NCBI RefSeq assembly: GCF_031656915.1
Contig: NZ_CP134227.1
Span: 4,092,001 to 4,156,000, forward strand
Reading direction: 5' to 3'
Source: Nocardioides marmorisolisilvae
GTDB taxonomy: Bacteria; Actinomycetota; Actinomycetes; Propionibacteriales; Nocardioidaceae
DNA: 64,000 nt
The translations under genes and the position numbers were made by a program. The notes below the pieces were generated by a model that did not search any database, was not told the DNA's origin, and saw nothing but the letters and a program-made list of their open reading frames with translations. Positions 27,439-36,454 of this stretch are shown in pieces (position 1 is the first letter of the stretch; the number at the start of each line of letters is the position of its first letter).

Positions 27439-29030
27439 TGTGGGCCACCACGCGCAGCGTCACGCTGGTCGGAGCCATCGGCCACGTCGTCGACGTCCAG
27501 GCCGACCTCAGCATGGGCCAGATCCGCACCGCGGTGGTCGGTCGCCCGGACGCCGCGGTCAACGAGGCCATCGATCGCTGCCGGGCGGCCGTGGACAACT
27601 CCGGCTTCCACTGGCCCACCAGCAAGCGGATCACCATCCTTCTGTCCCCGGCCGACGTGCCGAAGCGGGGCACCCACCTCGACCTCGCCATCGCCGTGGC
27701 CGTGGTGGTCGCGGCCGACCCTCAGGCCGACCAGGCGGCGTTGCGCGACGTAGTGCTGGTCGGCGAGCTCTGCCTCGACGGGCGGCTGCGCTGCGTGCCC
27801 GGCGTGCTGCCGATGCTGCTCGCGGCGCGGACGCGTGGAGTGCGCCGCGTGGTGGTCCCCGAGCCTCAGGTGGCCGAGGCCATGCTCGTCGACGGACTGG
27901 AGGTCGTCGGCGCACGGTCACTGGCCCAGGTGGTGGCGTTGCTGGCCGGGGAGCCGATCCCCGACGCGCCGCCGGTCGCCGGCCCGACGTCGCACCCGTT
28001 GCTCAGCTGGCGCGGTGAGGAGCGGATGGAGGACCTCGACCTGAGTGAGGTGCGGGGGATGCCCGAGGAGCGCTACGCGATCGAGGTGGCCGCCGTCGGG
28101 GGACACCATCTGATGCTGACCGGCCCCAAGGGGGCCGGCAAGACCACCATCGCCGAGCGGATCCCGACGATCCTCCCCGATCTGGACAGGGAGGAGTCGC
28201 TGGAGCTGACCGCCGTGCACTCGCTGGTCGGCTCGCTGCCCTCGGACGCGCCGGTGCTGACCCGGCCACCGTTCCGGGCGCCACACCACACGGCCTCCCG
28301 GGCCGGCATCCTCGGGGGCGGCACCGGCAGGGTGCGGCCGGGCGAGGTGAGCAAGGCACATCTGGGCGTGCTCTTCCTGGACGAGTTCGCGCTCCTGCCC
28401 AGCGACGTGATCGAGGCTCTCCGGCAGCCGTTGGAGAGCGGTGAGATCACCATCTCCCGAGGGGACGAGGAGGCAACCTTCCCGGCCCGGGGGATGCTGG
28501 TCCTCGCCGCCAACCCGTGCCCGTGCGGTGAGTACCACCCGCACCGCCGGGACAGCCCCTGCAAGTGCAGCGAGGTCAAGCGCCGCGAGTACCGCCGCAA
28601 GCTCTCGGGCCCGATCGCCGACCGCATCGACATCCACCGCTTCGTGGAGCCGCCGGAGGAGTGGCAGGCCAATGACCCGATTCTGCTGCCGGAGCCCTCC
28701 GAGGTGGTCCGCGCGCGCATCGAGCAGGCCAGGGCGCGGCAGCGCTCGCGGTACGCCGGCTGCGGCTGGCGGCTCAACGGACACGCGCCCGGCCCGGCGC
28801 TGCGCCGGGAGTGGCCGTTGGATCAGCCGGCGACCGCGCTCCTCGACCGGGCGGTCTACGGCGGTCACCTGACCCGCCGCGGCGCGACTCGGGTGCACCG
28901 GGTCGCCTGGTCGGTGGCAGACCTGCGTGGGGTGGACCGACCGGGCGTGCCCGAACTCGAGGTGGCACTGCGGCTGCGCAGCAGCCAGCCGCTCGACGTG
29001 GCGACCCTGCGCCTCGGTGGTGCCGCGTGA
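27438..29030 (+). CDS. comM: ComM/YifB-type Mg-chelatase-like AAA+ ATPase
   Basis: The 530-aa protein has an N-terminal Lon-protease-like fold (VDVQADLSMGQIRTAVVGRPDAAVNEA), Walker A GPKGAGKTT near residue 230, Walker B LFLDEFALL and the C-terminal Mg-chelatase region with a CPCGEYHPHRRDSPCKCS zinc-like loop. ComM helicases extend branch migration during integration of transforming DNA. Its stop overlaps the dprA start (GTGA). Confidence 0.94.
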   Translation: MWATTRSVTLVGAIGHVVDVQADLSMGQIRTAVVGRPDAAVNEAIDRCRAAVDNSGFHWPTSKRITILLSPADVPKRGTHLDLAIAVAVVVAADPQADQAALRDVVLVGELCLDGRLRCVPGVLPMLLAARTRGVRRVVVPEPQVAEAMLVDGLEVVGARSLAQVVALLAGEPIPDAPPVAGPTSHPLLSWRGEERMEDLDLSEVRGMPEERYAIEVAAVGGHHLMLTGPKGAGKTTIAERIPTILPDLDREESLELTAVHSLVGSLPSDAPVLTRPPFRAPHHTASRAGILGGGTGRVRPGEVSKAHLGVLFLDEFALLPSDVIEALRQPLESGEITISRGDEEATFPARGMLVLAANPCPCGEYHPHRRDSPCKCSEVKRREYRRKLSGPIADRIDIHRFVEPPEEWQANDPILLPEPSEVVRARIEQARARQRSRYAGCGWRLNGHAPGPALRREWPLDQPATALLDRAVYGGHLTRRGATRVHRVAWSVADLRGVDRPGVPELEVALRLRSSQPLDVATLRLGGAA

Positions 29031-30184
29031 CGGCCGGGCCGGCGAGCTCGGTGGTCACCGAGGAGGAACGACTCGCCCGGGTGACGCTCAACCGTGTGGT
29101 CGAGCCGGGGCACCCGGGCCTGTTGCATCGGGTGGCGACCCGTGGAGCGGTGACCGTGTTGCGTGAGCTCAGCGCCGGTGCGCGGATCCCCGAAGCGGCC
29201 GACCTCGCCCAGCGGCTCGCCGAGGCGGACCCGACCCGTGACCTCGAGGAGGGCGAGCGGCACGGGCTGCGCTTCATCGTCCCGGGGGATCGGGAGTGGC
29301 CACCGGGGCTCGACGGACTGACGAGCTGTCCGGAGCTGCATCGCCGCGGCGGAGTGCCGATCGGGCTGTGGTTGCGCGGCTGCGTGTCCCTCGCCGCGAC
29401 GGTGACACGGGCCGGCGCAGTGGTCGGCGCGCGCTCGGCGACCAGCTACGGCGAGAACGTGGCCGGGCAGATCGGCCACGGCTTGGCCAGTGCGGGGTGG
29501 ACCGTGGTCTCCGGCGCGGCGTACGGCATCGACCAGGGCGCGCACCGCGGTGCGCTCGCCGCCGGTGGGCCCACCGTGGCGGTGCTCGCCTGCGGGGCCG
29601 ACAAGGCCTATCCCAAGGCGCACGAGCGCCTCCTGGACTTCATCGCCGAGAGCGGAGTGATCGTCTCCGAGGCGCCGCTCGGCGGTGCGCCGACCCGGAT
29701 CCGGTTCCTGGCGCGCAACCGGCTGATCGCCGCGCTCGCCGCGGGAACGGTCGTGGTCGAGGCCGCAGTGCGCAGCGGTGCGTTGAATACCGCAAGCTGG
29801 ACCGCGGGGCTGGGTCGGGTGCTGATGGGCGTCCCCGGGCCGGTCACCAGTGAGCCGTCGTCGGGCGTGCACCAGCTGATCCGCGAGCGCGGCGCGATCC
29901 TGGTGACCAGGCCGGAGGAGGTCCTCGAGGCGTTGGCCCCGGTCGGCGAGGAGACGCTGTTCCCGCTGCGCGCAGAGACCACTGCGCGCGACCGGCTCAC
30001 CGACCTCGAACGGCAGGTCCTGGACGCGGTGCCGGTCCACTCCGCGGCGGGTGAGGAGAACATCGGACGAGTGGCAGGGGTCAGCCCGTCCACGGTGGGC
30101 CGCGCTCTCAAGCAGCTGGAGCGTGTCGAGCTGATCGAGCGGCTCGGGGGCCGGTGGCGGCTGCGCAGGCAGGCCGACGACTGA
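29027..30184 (+). CDS. dprA: DNA-processing protein DprA
   Basis: The 385-aa protein has the Rossmann-like DprA core (VVGARSATSYGENVAGQIGHGLA, then VVSGAAYGIDQGAHRGAL and RFLARNRLIAALA) and a C-terminal winged helix (residues 325-383). DprA loads RecA on single-stranded DNA in transformation. GTG 29027 overlaps comM by 4 bases. Confidence 0.95.
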   Translation: MTAGPASSVVTEEERLARVTLNRVVEPGHPGLLHRVATRGAVTVLRELSAGARIPEAADLAQRLAEADPTRDLEEGERHGLRFIVPGDREWPPGLDGLTSCPELHRRGGVPIGLWLRGCVSLAATVTRAGAVVGARSATSYGENVAGQIGHGLASAGWTVVSGAAYGIDQGAHRGALAAGGPTVAVLACGADKAYPKAHERLLDFIAESGVIVSEAPLGGAPTRIRFLARNRLIAALAAGTVVVEAAVRSGALNTASWTAGLGRVLMGVPGPVTSEPSSGVHQLIRERGAILVTRPEEVLEALAPVGEETLFPLRAETTARDRLTDLERQVLDAVPVHSAAGEENIGRVAGVSPSTVGRALKQLERVELIERLGGRWRLRRQADD

Positions 30185-30273
30185 CCGGAGCGCACGCTCG
30201 GAGAGCCGGAGGCGCATCACCATGCCCGATTGCGGCCCGATCGCGCCTCCCGTCCTGCGGGCGGCCGGGTGCC

Positions 30274-30286
30274 TAGGCTGGGCCAC
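30274..30286 (+). promoter_or_regulatory. -10 (TAGGCT) for leaderless xerC
   Basis: TAGGCT at 30274-30279 ends 7 nt before ATG 30287, giving xerC its own promoter behind dprA. Confidence 0.5.
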
Positions 30287-31225
30287 ATGGAGGACCGGGC
30301 CGACGAGCGCGTGCTGCCCGAGCCGATGACGCAGGCTCTGGCCGCCTATGAACGACACCTGATCTCCGAGCGGGATCTCAGTCCGAACACCGTCCGCGCC
30401 TATCTCACCGATCTGTCGGGCATGCTCGAGCACGCCGCGGCGCTCGGTCACACGGACCTCGCCAGTCTCGACATCCGCACCCTGCGCAGCTGGCTGGCCA
30501 AGCAGCAGACCCTCGGCAAGGCGCGCGCCACGATGGCTCGCAGGGCCACCTCGGTGCGAGTGTTCACGGCGTGGGCCCATCGCGTGGGGCTGGCCCCCGC
30601 CGACCCCGGTGCCCTGCTGGGCAGCCCGAAGGGGCACCGGTCCCTGCCTCCGGTCGTCGACGAGTCGACCACCCGCGCCCTGCTCGACGACGCCGGGGTG
30701 CTGGCCGACGACAGCAGCCCGGTCGGCCTGCGGGACGCCGCGATCCTCGAGATGCTCTACGCGACCGGCATCCGGGTGGGCGAGCTGTGTGGACTCGACG
30801 TCGACGACGTCGACCGTGACCGCCGGGTGGTGCGGGTCCTCGGCAAGGGCCGCAAGGAGCGCACCGTGCCGTACGGCGTCCCGGCCGAGCGAGCCCTGTC
30901 CCGGTGGCTCCGGGTGGGCCGGCCGGCGCTCTTCCGCGCCGGCGCGGGCGGGGCACTGTTCCTCGGCGCGCGGGGTGCCCGGATCGACCAGCGAGCCGTG
31001 CGCACGATGGTGCACCGCCGGCTCGGGGCCGTGCCTGGTGCTCCCGACATCGGTCCGCACGGTCTCCGTCACACCGCGGCGACCCACCTGCTCGAGGGTG
31101 GCGCAGACCTGCGCACCGTCCAGGAGATGCTCGGCCACGCGTCGCTTGCGACCACGCAGATCTACACGCACGTGACCACCGAGCGACTCCGGGCGGCGTA
31201 CCGACTCGCGCACCCGCGGGCCTGA
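30287..31225 (+). CDS. xerC: Tyrosine recombinase XerC
   Basis: The 312-aa protein has the SAM-like N-terminal DNA-binding domain and all catalytic residues: Arg163 (ATGIRVGEL), Lys187 (GKGRKER), His258-x-x-Arg261 ([16 protein letters not shown]), His284 ([14 protein letters not shown]) and nucleophile Tyr293. With XerD it resolves chromosome dimers at dif. The context is a core operon, not a mobile element. An upstream in-frame ATG at 30230 is not preferred. Confidence 0.94.
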   Translation: MEDRADERVLPEPMTQALAAYERHLISERDLSPNTVRAYLTDLSGMLEHAAALGHTDLASLDIRTLRSWLAKQQTLGKARATMARRATSVRVFTAWAHRVGLAPADPGALLGSPKGHRSLPPVVDESTTRALLDDAGVLADDSSPVGLRDAAILEMLYATGIRVGELCGLDVDDVDRDRRVVRVLGKGRKERTVPYGVPAERALSRWLRVGRPALFRAGAGGALFLGARGARIDQRAVRTMVHRRLGAVPGAPDIGPHGLRHTAATHLLEGGADLRTVQEMLGHASLATTQIYTHVTTERLRAAYRLAHPRA

Positions 31226-31254
31226 CCGGCGCCGGAGCCGTTCCGGCAGCGTGT

Positions 31255-31824
31255 TCACGACGGACCGGCCCGGCCGGTCTCCATCGGCAACAGCCGGACC
31301 GGTCCAGCACCGACCAGGGTGAGCGGGTCGAGGTAGCTGTCGCCTCGGAGCAGTCCCCAGTGCAGGCAGGCCCGGGGGAAGCAGTGGCTGCCGACCAGCT
31401 GGAGCGTGCCGATGACGGCACCCTCCGCGACCGGGTCGCCGACGCCGACCGACGCGGCCACCGGTTCGTAGGTGGTCCGCTCGGCCCCGTGGTCCACCAC
31501 GACCACGCCGCGGCCCGCGAGTTGGCCGGCGAAGGTGATGGTGCCGGCCAGGGCGGCATGGACCGGCTCGCCCGGCTGACCGAGCAGGTCGACGCCGCGA
31601 TGCCCCGGGCCCCACGGGTCGGCCGGCGGGTCGAAACCGCGGACGACCTGGTGGGCCGGGATCAGCGGCCACGTCCCGTGGCTCGGCGCGGGCTGCCTCG
31701 GCATCGCGTGCAGCGCGACGTCCGGTGTCGGCGACGTGGCTGCGGCGGGGGCGAGGACCCCTGTGCCTCCGCCCAGGAGAGCGACGAGCATGGTGGCGAC
31801 GAGGGAGGACATGTCCGTCAGCAT
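31255..31824 (-). CDS. Secreted M23-family (LytM-like) peptidase
   Basis: The 189-aa protein has a signal peptide (residues 1-30, ending LAPAAATS) and a LytM domain with HRGVD (zinc-binding His-x3-Asp) and, near the end, CLHWGL in place of the usual HxH. The first histidine of that pair is cysteine, so it may be catalytically weak or an activator. ATG 31824 gives the signal peptide; GTG 31890 extends it with basic residues. It is convergent with xerC. Confidence 0.82.
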   Translation of the reverse strand: MLTDMSSLVATMLVALLGGGTGVLAPAAATSPTPDVALHAMPRQPAPSHGTWPLIPAHQVVRGFDPPADPWGPGHRGVDLLGQPGEPVHAALAGTITFAGQLAGRGVVVVDHGAERTTYEPVAASVGVGDPVAEGAVIGTLQLVGSHCFPRACLHWGLLRGDSYLDPLTLVGAGPVRLLPMETGRAGPS

Positions 31825-31950
31825 CCGGCGGGTCCCGGACCGTGGACGAGGGCGGCGGCCCGGCCTGTGGACGGCGGCCGTGTCCGACACCCTGTGGATC
31901 CTGGTCGGTCGTTCGCCGACACCGTTTCGACAACCTCACCGACACGCGGA

Positions 31951-32150
31951 TATGCTGTGACCCAGCAGCTCCTCGGAGCTGACTTCGCACGCCCGTACCC
32001 CGGACCTGGTCCGGGGCGTCGGCTCTCAGTCCCGGTCGTCAGGCCGGGTTGGGCCGCGTGCCGGGCGTCAGGGCACCGGGCACCCGTCCGGGGCAACAAC
32101 TGAGAACTGGTGCGCGCGTGCGCGCACCGCAGAGGTAAAGGAAGACCGGC
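31951..32150 (+). promoter_or_regulatory. rpsB promoter -10 (TATGCT) and 190-nt structured leader
   Basis: This occupies most of the 326-bp gap between the M23 gene and rpsB. TATGCT at 31951-31956 is a consensus -10. The leader can form CAGCTCC-TC-GGAGCTG, CCCCGGAC-CTG-GTCCGGGG (31998-32016) and GGTGCGCGC-GT-GCGCGCACC (32109-32128); the last ends 8 nt before the AAAGGAAG ribosome-binding site. Autoregulation by S2 is plausible but inferred. Confidence 0.5.
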
Positions 32151-33323
32151 ATGGCCGTCGTCACCATGCGCCAGCTCCTCGAGAGCGGCGTCCACTTCGG
32201 GCACCAGACCCGACGCTGGAACCCGAAGATGAAGCGCTTCATCATGACCGAGCGCAACGGGATCTACATCATCGACCTGCAGCAGTCGCTGTCCTACATC
32301 GACACCAGCTACGCGTTCATCAAGGACACCGTGGCCAAGGGCGGCACGATCATGTTCGTCGGCACCAAGAAGCAGGCCCAGGAGGCCATCGCCGAGCAGG
32401 CGACGAGGGTCGGCATGCCCTTCGTCAACCAGCGGTGGCTCGGTGGCATGCTCACCAACTTCCAGACGGTCCACCAGCGGATCAACCGCCTCAAGGAGCT
32501 CGACGAGGTCGACTTCGAGGACGTGGCGGGTAGCAGCCGCACCAAGAAGGAGCTGCTGCAGATGCGCCGCGAGCGCGACAAGCTCAACAAGTCGCTCGGC
32601 GGCATCCGCGAGATGACCCGGACGCCCTCCGCGGTCTGGATCGTCGACACGAACAAGGAGCACCTCGCCGTCGAGGAGGCCCGCAAGCTGCGGATCCCGA
32701 TCATCGCGATCCTCGACTCCAACTGCGACCCCGACCTCGTCGACTACCCGATCCCGGGCAACGACGACGCGATCCGCGCCGTCAGCCTGCTGACCCGTGT
32801 CATCGCCGACGCCGTCGCCGACGGGCTGATCGCCCGCTCGGGCGCCAAGTCCGGCGAGGGCGACGCGGCCGCGACCATCGGCTCCGACGAGCCGCTGGCC
32901 GACTGGGAGCGGGACCTGCTCGAGGGTGATGCCAACAAGGCTGCCGTCGAGGCGACCGGTGGCGATGCGGCCAGCCAGGACATCCCCGCTGCCGAGGCGA
33001 CCGGCGCGACCTCCGAGGCCGTCGAGGTGGCGCCCGCGGTGGAGGCCGCCGAGGCTCCTGCGTCTGACGAGGCAGCCGCTGACGAGGCGGCGCCTGTCGA
33101 GGCACCCGCCGCCGAAGCCGCTCCGGCCCAGGCCGACTCTGCGCCGGCCACCGGGGACGGCTCGGCCCCCGAGGGCTTCACCATCAAGGGCAACAAGGAC
33201 TCGATGAAGTTCCACGCACCCACCAGCCCGTGGTACGACCGCACGGTTGCCGAGGTCTGGTTCAGGACCGCTGAGGCCGCTGAGGCCGCGGGCTTCGTCA
33301 ACGCTGAGAAGAAGGAAGACTGA
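32151..33323 (+). CDS. rpsB: 30S ribosomal protein S2 with C-terminal sunset-like module
   Basis: Residues 1-245 are canonical S2 ([45 protein letters not shown]). Residues 245-340 are an Ala/Glu/Pro-rich linker. Residues 341-390 form a compact motif ([15 protein letters not shown], then [22 protein letters not shown]) resembling the actinobacterial 'sunset' domain, giving 390 aa against about 250-300 usual. S2 is needed for S1 binding and translation initiation. ATG 32151 has AAAGGAAG upstream. tsf follows after 6 bp. Confidence 0.95.
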   Translation: MAVVTMRQLLESGVHFGHQTRRWNPKMKRFIMTERNGIYIIDLQQSLSYIDTSYAFIKDTVAKGGTIMFVGTKKQAQEAIAEQATRVGMPFVNQRWLGGMLTNFQTVHQRINRLKELDEVDFEDVAGSSRTKKELLQMRRERDKLNKSLGGIREMTRTPSAVWIVDTNKEHLAVEEARKLRIPIIAILDSNCDPDLVDYPIPGNDDAIRAVSLLTRVIADAVADGLIARSGAKSGEGDAAATIGSDEPLADWERDLLEGDANKAAVEATGGDAASQDIPAAEATGATSEAVEVAPAVEAAEAPASDEAAADEAAPVEAPAAEAAPAQADSAPATGDGSAPEGFTIKGNKDSMKFHAPTSPWYDRTVAEVWFRTAEAAEAAGFVNAEKKED

Positions 33324-33329
33324 GCACCC

Positions 33330-34142
33330 ATGGCGATTTCCGCCGCAGACGTCAAGCGACTCCGCGACCTCACGGCCGCGGGCATGATGGACTCCAAGAA
33401 GGCTCTGGAGGAGGCCGACGGTGACTTCGAGAAGGCCGTCGAGATCCTCCGCGTGAAGGGCGCGGCCAAGGCACAGAAGCGCGGGGCCGAGCGGGAGGCG
33501 ACCGCCGGCCTGGTGGCCAACTCCGGTGGCGCGCTGATCGAGCTGAAGAGCGAGACCGACTTCGTCGCCAAGAACGACGACTTCATCGCCGCTGCCCAGA
33601 AGATCGCGGACGCCGCCGCAGCCGCCCGGGCGGCGGACACCGAGGCGCTGAAGGCCGCGGACGTCGACGGCAAGACGGTCGGCGACCTGGTCGAGCACCT
33701 CGCCATCACCATCGGCGAGAAGATCGAGCTCGGCGACGCCGCGTACTTCGACGGCCAGACGGTGGCCTACATGCACAAGCGTGCCGCCGACCTGCCGCCG
33801 ACGGTCGGCGTCTTGGTGGAGTACGACGGCAGCAACGCCGATGCCGCTCGTGGCGTCGCGATGCAGATCGCCGCAATGCGCCCGCAGTACCTCTCCCGCG
33901 ACGACGTCCCCGCCGACGTGGTGGCCAAGGAGCGTGAGATCGCCGAGGCGACTGCACGCGAGGAGGGCAAGCCCGAGCAGGCGATCGCAAAGATCACCGA
34001 GGGCCGCCTCAACGGCTTCTACAAGGACGTCGCGCTGCTCGACCAGCCGTCGGTGACCGACTCGAAGAAGTCGGTGAAGGCTGTGCTCGACGAGGCGCAG
34101 ATCACCGTCACGCGCTTCGCTCGCTTCGAGGTAGGCGCCTGA
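33330..34142 (+). CDS. tsf: Elongation factor Ts
   Basis: The 270-aa protein has the UBA-like N-terminus ([29 protein letters not shown]) with the EF-Tu-contacting [10 protein letters not shown] (residues 72-81), and the dimerisation and C-terminal modules. It regenerates EF-Tu-GTP. It is in an operon with rpsB; an imperfect stem-loop follows it. Confidence 0.97.
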   Translation: MAISAADVKRLRDLTAAGMMDSKKALEEADGDFEKAVEILRVKGAAKAQKRGAEREATAGLVANSGGALIELKSETDFVAKNDDFIAAAQKIADAAAAARAADTEALKAADVDGKTVGDLVEHLAITIGEKIELGDAAYFDGQTVAYMHKRAADLPPTVGVLVEYDGSNADAARGVAMQIAAMRPQYLSRDDVPADVVAKEREIAEATAREEGKPEQAIAKITEGRLNGFYKDVALLDQPSVTDSKKSVKAVLDEAQITVTRFARFEVGA

Positions 34143-34147
34143 TCCGT

Positions 34148-34217
34148 TAGGTTCGTCGCCAGACGTCAAACGAGGAGGCCGGTCCGATGCATCGAACGAG
34201 GATGATCGGGCCGGCCT
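34148..34217 (+). promoter_or_regulatory. pyrH promoter -10 (TAGGTT) and 13-bp stem-loop
   Basis: TAGGTT at 34148-34153 predicts a start near 34160, placing the hairpin AGGCCGGTCCGAT (34176-34188) / ATCGGGCCGGCCT (34205-34217; one G-U pair) in the pyrH leader. It could equally be a terminator for rpsB-tsf. There is no T-run after it. Confidence 0.5.
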
Positions 34218-34242
34218 TCCGTCGTACTACCGGGAGGTCGCT

Positions 34243-34959
34243 GTGACCGCGTACAAGCGGGTCCTGCTCAAGCTGTCCGGCGAGGTGTTCGGCGGTGGCA
34301 AGGTCGGGGTCGACCCGGACGTCGTGCAGAAGATCGCCCGCGAGATCGCGACCGTCCAGCGGACCGGTGTGCAGGTCGCCGTGGTCACCGGCGGCGGCAA
34401 CTTCTTCCGCGGAGCCGAGCTGCAGCAGCGCGGCATGGACCGCGCGCGGGCGGACTACATGGGGATGCTCGGCATCGTGATGAACTGCCTCGCACTGCAG
34501 GACTTCCTCGAGAAGGAGGGCATCGAGACGCGGGTGCAGACCGCGATCGCGATGGGCCAGGTCGCCGAGCCCTACATCCCGCGTCGGGCGATCCGCCACC
34601 TCGAGAAGGGGCGCGTCGTGATCTTCGGCGCCGGAATGGGTCTGCCCTACTTCTCCACCGACACTGTCGCGGCCCAGCGTGCGCTGGAGAGCAAGTGCGA
34701 CGTCGTGCTCGTCGCCAAGAACGGCGTCGACGGGGTCTACACCTCCGACCCGCGCACCGACCCGGGTGCGGTGAAGCTCGACCACGTCACCTATGTCGAC
34801 GCGATCGCCCGCGGGCTGCGCATCATGGACCAGACGGCGTTCGCGCTGTGCGGTGAGAACAAGCTCCCGATGGTGGTCTTCGGCATGGAGCCGGAGGGAA
34901 ACATCCTGCGCGTCGTGCAGGGTGAGAAGATCGGGACGCTGGTGAGCGCCGGCAACTGA
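34243..34959 (+). CDS. pyrH: Uridylate kinase
   Basis: The 238-aa protein has the amino-acid-kinase fold with [25 protein letters not shown] and [11 protein letters not shown]. It phosphorylates UMP to UDP and is usually regulated by GTP and UTP. GTG 34243 has GGGAGG 6 nt upstream. frr follows at 38 bp. Confidence 0.96.
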   Translation: MTAYKRVLLKLSGEVFGGGKVGVDPDVVQKIAREIATVQRTGVQVAVVTGGGNFFRGAELQQRGMDRARADYMGMLGIVMNCLALQDFLEKEGIETRVQTAIAMGQVAEPYIPRRAIRHLEKGRVVIFGAGMGLPYFSTDTVAAQRALESKCDVVLVAKNGVDGVYTSDPRTDPGAVKLDHVTYVDAIARGLRIMDQTAFALCGENKLPMVVFGMEPEGNILRVVQGEKIGTLVSAGN

Positions 34960-34997
34960 CCGGCCCCGGGCCCTTCCAGACGACGAGGAGCAGATCC

Positions 34998-35555
34998 GTG
35001 ATCAACGACACCCTGAGCGATGCCGACACCAAGATGACCAAGGCCGTCGAGGTGACCCGCGAGGAGTTCGCCGCGATCCGGGCCGGTCGGGCGCACCCGA
35101 GCATGTTCGCGAAGCTGACCGCGGAGTACTACGGCACCCCGACACCGGTCCAGCAGCTGGCCTCGTTCACGTCCCAGGACGCACGGACGATCCTGGTGGC
35201 GCCGTACGACCTGGGTGCGATGAGTGCGATCGAGAAGGCGATCCGTGACTCCGACCTCGGGGTGAACCCGGCCAACGACGGCAAGGTGCTGCGCTGCGCG
35301 TTCCCGGAGCTCACCGAGGAGCGTCGCAAGGAGTACGTCAAGGTCGCGAGGACCAAGGCCGAGGAGGGGCGGGTCGCGGTGCGCAACATCCGTCGCAACG
35401 CCAAGCAGGCCCTGGAGAAGCTCGAGAAGGACGGGGACGTCGGCAAGGACGACGTCACGGGTGCCGAGAAGCGCCTGGACGCGGCCACCAAGAAGCACAC
35501 CGACCAGATCGACGACCTGCTCAAGCACAAGGAAGCCGAGCTGCTCGAAGTCTGA
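34998..35555 (+). CDS. frr: Ribosome recycling factor
   Basis: The 185-aa protein has standard length and motifs (MTKAVEVTREEFAAIRAGRA; YYGTPTPVQQLA; RVAVRNIRRNAKQALEKL). It splits post-termination ribosomes with EF-G. GTG 34998 follows GAGGAG. Confidence 0.97.
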   Translation: MINDTLSDADTKMTKAVEVTREEFAAIRAGRAHPSMFAKLTAEYYGTPTPVQQLASFTSQDARTILVAPYDLGAMSAIEKAIRDSDLGVNPANDGKVLRCAFPELTEERRKEYVKVARTKAEEGRVAVRNIRRNAKQALEKLEKDGDVGKDDVTGAEKRLDAATKKHTDQIDDLLKHKEAELLEV

Positions 35556-35575
35556 CGACCTCGAGGACCCCTGCG

Positions 35576-36454
35576 ATGAGCGACACCTCCGCGCCCGTCC
35601 CTGCACCCCCCAAGGACCACGGCCGCGCTGGCCGCAACCTCCCTGCCGCGATCGGCTCGGCCGTGGTGCTGTTGGTCGCCGTGGTGGCCTCGCTGTACTT
35701 CTGGAAGACCGCGTTCATGCTGATCGTGGCGGTCGCCGTGGTCGTCGCCGTCTGGGAGCTTCACCGCGGCCTCTCCGCCAAGGCCATCGACATCCCCGAG
35801 CAGCCGCTGATGGTCGGCGGCGTCGTGATGGTCGTGGTCGCCTACTTCTGGGGCGCGCCGGCGCTGGTGACGGCCACGGCAGTCGCCGGGCTCGTCAGCA
35901 TGCTGTGGCTGCTGCGGCGGGGTGTGACGGGGTTCGTCCAGAATGCGACGGCGGCGGTGTTCACGCTCGTCTACGTGCCGTTCCTGGGCTCGTTCGTGGC
36001 CCTGATGCTGGCCGAGGGCGGCGACTGGAACTCCGCGCACCACTTCGCCGACGACGGCGTCCGTGGGGTGATCGCCTTCATCCTCCTCACGATCGCCTCC
36101 GATATCGGCGGCTACGTGGCCGGCGTGCTCTTCGGCAAGCACCCGATGGCGCCGGTGATCTCCCCGAAGAAGTCCTGGGAGGGGTTCGCCGGCTCGGCGA
36201 TCTTCTGCGTCGGGGCCGGCGTCGGGCTGATGGCCTGGCTGGACGCCGCCTGGTGGATCGGGGTGCTGCTCGGGGTGATCGCCGTGGTGATGGCCACGCT
36301 CGGCGACCTGGTCGAGTCGGTGATGAAGCGTGACCTCGGGATCAAGGACATGAGTCAGATCGTCCCCGGGCACGGTGGGCTGATGGACCGGCTGGACTCG
36401 CTGCTGGCGACGATCGCCCCGATCTGGTTGGTCCTCCACTATCTGGTGTTCTGA
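35576..36454 (+). CDS. cdsA: Phosphatidate cytidylyltransferase CdsA
   Basis: This 292-aa protein has about eight membrane helices and the CDP-diglyceride synthase signature SVMKRDLGIKDMSQIVPGHGG, then LMDRLDS (residues 248-274). It makes CDP-diacylglycerol for phospholipids. The N-terminus carries a proline-rich soluble stretch. Its stop overlaps the next gene (TGATG). Confidence 0.95.
   Translation: MSDTSAPVPAPPKDHGRAGRNLPAAIGSAVVLLVAVVASLYFWKTAFMLIVAVAVVVAVWELHRGLSAKAIDIPEQPLMVGGVVMVVVAYFWGAPALVTATAVAGLVSMLWLLRRGVTGFVQNATAAVFTLVYVPFLGSFVALMLAEGGDWNSAHHFADDGVRGVIAFILLTIASDIGGYVAGVLFGKHPMAPVISPKKSWEGFAGSAIFCVGAGVGLMAWLDAAWWIGVLLGVIAVVMATLGDLVESVMKRDLGIKDMSQIVPGHGGLMDRLDSLLATIAPIWLVLHYLVF

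Noticed and set aside
30222-30232. A third GCCCGATT upstream of xerC
   Set aside because: The distance to the xerC -10 (over 40 bp) does not match the 22-23 bp seen for rpsP and rplS, so it is not the same promoter type.
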